DNA of 64,000 bases, from the NCBI GenBank assembly GCA_029204225.1, contig CM055095.1:46326510-46390509 (forward strand), given 5' to 3'. Of the stretch, positions 58,753 through 64,000 are shown piece by piece. The notes under the pieces were generated by a model. That model had not been told where the DNA came from. It made no database searches and was given only the letters and a program-made list of their open reading frames with translations. The DNA is from Diphasiastrum complanatum. Taxonomy: Eukaryota; Streptophyta; Lycopodiopsida; Lycopodiales; Lycopodiaceae. The position numbers were made by a program, and so were the translations under genes. Each line of letters begins with the position of its first letter. The stretch's first letter is position 1.

Positions 58753-61326
58753 TCACCATATCCACGATAAGATCTCTTTGGTAGAGATCTCTTGCCAATG
58801 CCTTTGAAGAGTGCTCCACCAATATGCCACTATTATCATGGGCTTCCTCCATGCTTGATGATGATATTTGCCTTGAAAGTTCCACTTGCATGATGGATGC
58901 ACCATAAATAGAGAAATCTGAGGCTTCCAAGCCTCATAAGGATCATGGAGATCAAGATCATAAGATGTGAAACAATGACGATTATCAAGATTATGCTTTC
59001 TAGCTTGACTAGTCCACATACAATGAACTATATCCATGATGGATCTAATCTTGATATCAAAGACTATCTTGATCTTTTTTAGGCTAGTTACTCTCTCAAG
59101 GATGTAAGTGTCCACTTTGGATGCTTCACTTAATCTCAAGAGTAGTTTACAATTTGCCTCAAAACATGTGAAAACATGATTTTCAAAAAAGTGAGTACCA
59201 AGCTCAATCTTGTTCTCACTAGAACCAAGAGCATACTTTTGACAATACAATATCTTGCTTTCAAAAAGTATTGGAAACACATCTAAGTCAATAATGACAA
59301 GAAACATGTCCATATCATAAGCATCATACAAAACTAGTATAGCTTTTCTTGAACTTTGAAATCCAAAAAATTCAATGAAGCAAGATAGCATTTCAAGCAA
59401 AGGAAGAGAAGCATATATGAATGTGTTGTAGTAGATACAACATGAAAGATGCCCCTCTTTGCCATGTAAGGTGAGCCATAAAGACTCGGCCATGCATCTT
59501 GAAGATATTCTTGAAATCATATGAAGAAGAAACTCCTCCTCACACATTGGCCCCATCATAACTTGAATACCTTCAAAAAGGATAAGTTGTGATGCTTCTT
59601 GAGAAGCCTTGATCTCGGCCACTTCCAAGATTGAATCTTCATGCAATATGACATCTCTATTCACCATCACATTTGAAATAGAGAGTGTAAAGACACTAAA
59701 GGCCTCCTTGATGGATGAGTATCCAATCATGATCCATGAGCTTGGATCATCCTTCCTTCTTGTTTCCAAGGGAATATATGCAAAGCAAGCACTACCAAGT
59801 TCACTAAGGTGATCAACCTTAGGCTTCATCTTGAATAAAACTTCATATGGTGCTATTCCTTCAAGAGCTCCAATACTCCTCAAAGCTTTGTTCTTCAATG
59901 AGAATTTCTTCTCAACATATGATTTGAATAATAAGGAATAATCATACACCATAATACTTGAAGAGAGAAGATATGTGCATCTTGTGTAATCCTCCTCCTT
60001 TGAAATATTGGAAATATAAGAAACATCAAGAGAGTTTGCACTCTCACTTGGATCAAATTTGTAGATGCCTTCAAATCTTGATCCATATGCAAGGATCTCA
60101 CCATCCTTCTTAATCACACAATTGTCAATATTGAAATTGACATCAAAGCCACTATCAAGAAGTTGGCCAACACTTAAGATGTTCTTTGTAAGCTTTGGGA
60201 CAAAAAGAACATTGTTGAGAAAGAGATCTTTAGAAGATGCAAGCTTCAAGGGAATAATCCCTACTCCTTCAATATTGCACTCATGCTTACTTGCAAAGTA
60301 TATGGTCTTCTTGACTCCATCATAAGGCATAATAGATGAAAAAAAGTGCTTGGAGCCACACATATGTGAAGATGCTCCACTATCAATATACCATGAGTCA
60401 TCCTTGTTGAAGGTGGAAGAGGAGAAGCTTGATGCCATAAGAGAGCCTTCTCCATCACTTGCAATATAGTCTTCTTTCTCATTGGTGATGTTGGCTTGAT
60501 TGAGTTGATTTTTCTTCTTGAAGCAATTGGTGGCACAATGGCCTTTCTTGCCACAATAAAAGCACTTGATCATCTTCTTCTTGAGATTTGAATTAGAAGC
60601 ATGAGAGGTATCCTCCTCCTCTCCATCTTGGTCTTTAGCTTTGTCATTAGAGAAGTGATGGTGTTGCTTCTTACTCCTCTCTTTGTGCTTGGCAAATAGA
60701 ACTTTGCCATCATCATGATTGAGTGATAGCTTGTCCATCCTCAAGAGTTTGTACTCTTGTCTTGATTCTTCATAAATAAGCACACTTTGAAGGGCCTCCA
60801 AACTTGGTAGCTCCTCCTTAATAGCATAGGATTGGACAAGGTTGTCATATTCATCTCTCAAGCCATTGAGAATGACTTGGACTAGCTCACTTTGATTGAT
60901 TGAGTCACCAATACATGCAAGCTCCCTATGAATATCCTTGACTCTCAAAACATAATTAGATGCACTCTCATCACTCTTTTGACTACTTTGGAATATTTGA
61001 TTTCTAAGAGTGAGGAGCCTAGAGGTGTTCTTAGCCTCATAGATGGACTTGAGACAATCCCAAGCTTCCTTGGATGTAGAACAGTCACCAATCTCCCTCA
61101 ATATCTCATTAGAGACATTCATCTTAATGTAGTGGAGAGCCATCCTAGCTCTCTTCTTGTATTTTTGTACTTCTTGAAGGACTTGAGGCTCCTCCTCAAT
61201 CCCAAGTACAATGTCCATCACATCTTGGAGTATCAAGATGGACTCCATCCTCAACTTCCATATTGAATAATTGGAAGTAGACAATCTCTCACTTGGTTGC
61301 AACAAGTATGAACTCATTGAAGTCAT
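58753..61326 (-). CDS. gag-protease-integrase-tail polyprotein, 857 aa, no RT
   Basis: A single uninterrupted frame. Order: gag N terminus with SNYSIWKLRMES (~18-29), UBN2-type gag (~50-190), zinc knuckle C255-C258-H263-C268, protease with D315-S316-G317, then directly an integrase C-terminal remnant (~478-565, APYEVLFKMKPKVDHLSELG and NRDVILHEDS). The integrase DDE core is missing between the last two. From ~570 to 857 no domain is recognised, and RT and RNase H are absent. Intact copia polyproteins are ~1,300 residues or more. Gag and protease could assemble particles, but reverse transcription and integration would need another element. The open frame despite loss of pol suggests youth or selection; the sequence cannot tell which. 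Confidence 0.82.
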   Translation of the reverse strand: MTSMSSYLLQPSERLSTSNYSIWKLRMESILILQDVMDIVLGIEEEPQVLQEVQKYKKRARMALHYIKMNVSNEILREIGDCSTSKEAWDCLKSIYEAKNTSRLLTLRNQIFQSSQKSDESASNYVLRVKDIHRELACIGDSINQSELVQVILNGLRDEYDNLVQSYAIKEELPSLEALQSVLIYEESRQEYKLLRMDKLSLNHDDGKVLFAKHKERSKKQHHHFSNDKAKDQDGEEEDTSHASNSNLKKKMIKCFYCGKKGHCATNCFKKKNQLNQANITNEKEDYIASDGEGSLMASSFSSSTFNKDDSWYIDSGASSHMCGSKHFFSSIMPYDGVKKTIYFASKHECNIEGVGIIPLKLASSKDLFLNNVLFVPKLTKNILSVGQLLDSGFDVNFNIDNCVIKKDGEILAYGSRFEGIYKFDPSESANSLDVSYISNISKEEDYTRCTYLLSSSIMVYDYSLLFKSYVEKKFSLKNKALRSIGALEGIAPYEVLFKMKPKVDHLSELGSACFAYIPLETRRKDDPSSWIMIGYSSIKEAFSVFTLSISNVMVNRDVILHEDSILEVAEIKASQEASQLILFEGIQVMMGPMCEEEFLLHMISRISSRCMAESLWLTLHGKEGHLSCCIYYNTFIYASLPLLEMLSCFIEFFGFQSSRKAILVLYDAYDMDMFLVIIDLDVFPILFESKILYCQKYALGSSENKIELGTHFFENHVFTCFEANCKLLLRLSEASKVDTYILERVTSLKKIKIVFDIKIRSIMDIVHCMWTSQARKHNLDNRHCFTSYDLDLHDPYEAWKPQISLFMVHPSCKWNFQGKYHHQAWRKPMIIVAYWWSTLQRHWQEISTKEILSWIW

Positions 61327-62070
61327 GTAAAGTGGAGATAAATAAAAGTGATGAACAAAAGATGTTGCTTCTCTCTCACTATAGGATCCAATAATGGTGT
61401 GCTACCATCTCCTATGCAAGATCTTGCAACAAACTGTGAGATGATTCTCACTAGCTATCTCAATCTCTCCAAAACTAGATCTACTTCACATCAAATGATA
61501 GAGTATGGGAAAAGTTAGGATCAAACACTCTTAGCACGTGTGAAATACACTAAGAAACCAAATTTGACTCAAATACAATGATATTGCATGAAACAAAATG
61601 GCTAAGATCTCAAAACAGTGCCTAGATCACATATAGATGGGATTGGTAAGCATTCAACTGTGATTTTGGATCAAACAAGCAATCTTTTGACCAAACCAAA
61701 TGTGTCCACACAGGTCTAGGTGCCCTACCTAACCCTCTTCAAAAGCTTATAACTTTTGATGGCTCAACCAAATGGAATGAAACTGATTGCATCAGAAACT
61801 AGACAAAAATAGCTTCAAAACAAGCTATCTAGCAAGATTTTTGGATCAAACATGAAAGGAAACTCCCAAACTAAAATTGGATGTTCCTCACACGTGTCTG
61901 AGCACCTAATTACCTACAGTACCAGGTCAGACCCAATCAATGTCCTTTTGATCTCTTTTGATCCAAAATTGAACAAGATAGCTAGGAAAATGGGCCTTGA
62001 CAATTTCTAGCTCAAGATTGATGAATAGTTTTCACTCAAATGGATCAAAATGCATGGTAACCTTAGGTAG

Positions 62071-62082
62071 GCTCTGATACCA
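62071..62082 (-). other. primer-binding site, initiator tRNA-Met
   Basis: Minus-strand TGGTATCAGAGC directly abuts the LTR. It is a perfect match to the usual site. Confidence 0.9.
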
Positions 62083-62678
62083 TGTTGATTTTCACACGTG
62101 TGGACTGTCCACTACATGTACTTGTGATCTCCTAAGGTGTGTAGATGCACCAAGATCAAGACTAGATTGAGATTCAAGATCAATCTTGAATCCTATGGCA
62201 AAAACACACTACTACATGCATTCAATCACTTCCAACTCTCACTCACACGTGTGGGAAGTATTCAAAAAATAATCTAAGTAAAAACAAGCTGCTTTCCTCG
62301 GGTAGAGAGAGAAAATGCATCAAGAGCTCTCGGGTAGAGAGAGAAAGCTAGAAATCCAAAAACTCACAAAATCCATGAAATCACCAAATCAATTAGATCC
62401 AAAAGGAGGAGTACAATGATACTAATAGATTCATGAGCTACCACTATGCTTAACTATGATTGGATCACACTTTGCCACCTCTTAATCCTATTGGACCATT
62501 GATCCATGCACCTCTAAATTCTATTGGACTATATTCAAGCACACCTCAATTTTCTATTGGACCTCACAAGGTTCCACCTCTAAATCCTATTGGACCTCTT
62601 AAGCATCATCAAACAAAAGCATGACACTTGTCTACACTCTAATTGGCACAAGTTTGGCTCAATATTGGCATTGACAAG
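62083..62678 (-). repeat. 5' LTR, truncated to ~596 bp
   Basis: Almost identical to the first 596 bp of the 3' LTR (57818 onward). It is cut at 62678, where another LTR begins. Confidence 0.88.
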
Positions 62679-62826
62679 TGTGAAGGTACATTACTTTGGG
62701 GACCAAAAATGGATCTTAAAAGATCCACAAGAGTTATTATGTGCTTGCTTACCAATCTATCAGAAAACTAGTTACCAAAAACTTGATCTAGATTGGCAGG
62801 TTCACAAACAACAAGTATTGATAATG

Positions 62827-63005
62827 AAATCTCTTCTTGTATCTAATCTACTCATGTGCACCCAGAGGTTCATCTTCATCTTCAATCAAGAACTCATAAA
62901 GGTCTTGGAGAACCAAGAGTGACTCCTCCTAACCTTTCAAATAGCATAATTTGTAAAATTCAATCTCTCACTAGCTTCTAGAAGGTATGGTCCAGTAGAT
63001 CTCAT
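62827..63005 (-). pseudogene. copia gag N-terminal fragment
   Basis: ATG at 63005 opens a frame with YLLEASERLNFTNYAI, parallel to YLLQPSERLSTSNYSI of the 857-aa polyprotein. A stop replaces the conserved Trp codon right after, and gag ends at the LTR junction. Confidence 0.75.
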
Positions 63006-63794
63006 CTTACTAGTGACTTCTACAAACAAGAAATAGATTTGATTGACTTGAAACTCACAAAGGTCTCACACTTGCAGTCTTTCACTCAAATTTGATTTCT
63101 AATCCAACAAATGGACTTCAGTCACAGTTCTATCACTCCCTCAAAAAGCTAGAATGAAGATACGATGAAGTGAGAACTACTTTCAAACAAATCTTGCCAA
63201 AAAATGGATTTGATTGTCTCTAGAAACTCATTAAGGTCTCTCTCTTGTAGTGTTTCACTCAAATTAGATTTCTAATCCAAAAAATGGACTTATAATCTTA
63301 GTTCTAGCACTCCTTCACAAAGTTGGAATGAAGATAAGATGATGTGAAATCTACTTACAATCAAATCTTGCCAATTTTGGCTATTTTTGGACAAAAAAAT
63401 GACTTAATCTCTTTCACACTTTTTGATGTACTTTCAAGACCTGTAAAACAAGTTTAGAGGACCTGATTTCAGCCTAGATTAATTAGATCTCATGACCCTA
63501 AGTCAAATCTAATCAATGGCACTCAATCTTGGTAGCTCAACCTAAGATTTCCACCAAAAATTACATCAAAAGCTGACAAATTAAATTTCTTTGGATCAAA
63601 TGAATACCATGCATTAAATGCAGGTTCAGAGGTTCCCACACATGGAAAGTACAAATTTGGACCCCTACCAAGTTTGGGATCAAATCCCCTCACCAAAATC
63701 AAGATTCTAGCTTGCCCTCTCAATACTAGTTTTTAGCACCAAAACTTGCTAAAAATGGATTTGCTTTTGATCAATGGCTTATGCTCTTGTACTT

Positions 63795-63807
63795 GGCTCT
63801 GATACCA
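63795..63807 (-). other. primer-binding site, initiator tRNA-Met
   Basis: Minus-strand TGGTATCAGAGCC directly abuts the LTR start at 63808. Confidence 0.87.
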
Positions 63808-64000
63808 TGTGAAAGTACATTACTTTGGGGACCAAAAATGGATCTTAAAATATCCACAAGAGTTATTATGTGCTTGCTTACCAATCTATCAGAAAACTAG
63901 CTACCAAAAACTTGATCTAGATTGGCAGGTTCACAAACAACAACCATTGATAATGGAAATATAGATCATTGACACAAATCCGAGTTGGCACGTGTGTACT

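Larger units (their letters stand above)
57818..62678 (-). mobile_element. non-autonomous copia-type element with an 857-codon ORF
   Basis: The minus-strand element has a 3' LTR (58626-57818, 809 bp), PPT, an internal region with one long ORF, PBS (62082-62071) and a 5' LTR (62678-62083) truncated by another element. LTR termini are TGTGAG...CAACA. It sits inside the gag of the element to its left. The LTR and leader are related to those of the D family at 43157-43961. It lacks integrase core, RT and RNase H. Confidence 0.85.
62679..64000 (-). mobile_element. second copia fragment (B), rearranged, runs off the window
   Basis: LTR pieces at 62679-62826 and 63808-64000 both begin TGTGAARGTACATT on the plus strand. 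PBS TGGTATCAGAGCC (minus) lies at 63807-63795, and ~980 bp of internal sequence lies between. The left piece is only ~148 bp before it jumps into gag, so the element is internally deleted. It interrupts the 5' LTR of the neighbouring element. Confidence 0.75.

Noticed and set aside
62590-62922. 110-codon plus-strand frame
   Set aside because: It lies across the junction of two minus-strand retroelements, antisense to an LTR and a gag fragment.

Overview
The window is plant nuclear DNA. It has intron-containing plant gene families (a DOG1-domain protein and an RLCK-VII receptor-like cytoplasmic kinase), plant Ty1/copia and Ty3/gypsy LTR retrotransposons primed by initiator tRNA-Met, long AG/CT microsatellites and telo-box-like TTTAGGG motifs. 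A 4.6-kb intron and heavily nested, decayed retroelements suggest a large genome, perhaps a fern or gymnosperm. The sequence alone does not settle the species.

Layout. 1-3.5 kb: tandem repeats, an (AG)n tract and a decayed ~70-bp array with a hairpin-forming core. 3.6-5.4 kb: broken minus-strand copia. 6.8-8.9 kb: G-box-rich DNA, a duplicated G-box cassette and a pyrimidine-rich minisatellite, all upstream of a two-exon DOG1-like gene (CDS 9957-10409 joined to 15053-15421). 15.9-18.1 kb: AG/CT-rich DNA and a 226-bp MITE-like insertion with an 11-bp target duplication. 19.0-22.3 kb: dead Ty3/gypsy element. 22.3-26.5 kb: AT-rich DNA with no gene seen.

27.8-44.2 kb is one large inverted repeat. 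Two ~3.7-kb arms, each a rearranged copia fragment with an LTR and primer-binding site, face each other across 8.9 kb. That spacer holds a five-exon minus-strand kinase gene (CDS 35488 to 32211, 525 aa, PBL27-like) with a recognisable TATA box and a (CT)n leader.

44.3-49.1 kb is a nearly complete non-autonomous LTR retrotransposon (5-bp target duplication GGCAC, ~1.23-kb LTRs, PBS, PPT, no coding capacity). Its leader carries a run of five small hairpins. 49.3-57.8 kb holds tandemly arranged copia remnants sharing a 618-bp LTR. 57.8-62.7 kb is a minus-strand element with LTRs, PBS and PPT whose single 857-codon ORF keeps gag, zinc knuckle, protease and an integrase tail but has no integrase core, reverse transcriptase or RNase H. 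A further copia fragment interrupts its 5' LTR and runs off the window.

The two host genes are functionally unrelated: one is a seed-dormancy/ABA-type domain protein, the other a pattern-triggered-immunity-type kinase. Nearly everything else is transposable-element sequence. The most interesting parts are the two non-autonomous LTR elements and the inverted repeat around the kinase gene.
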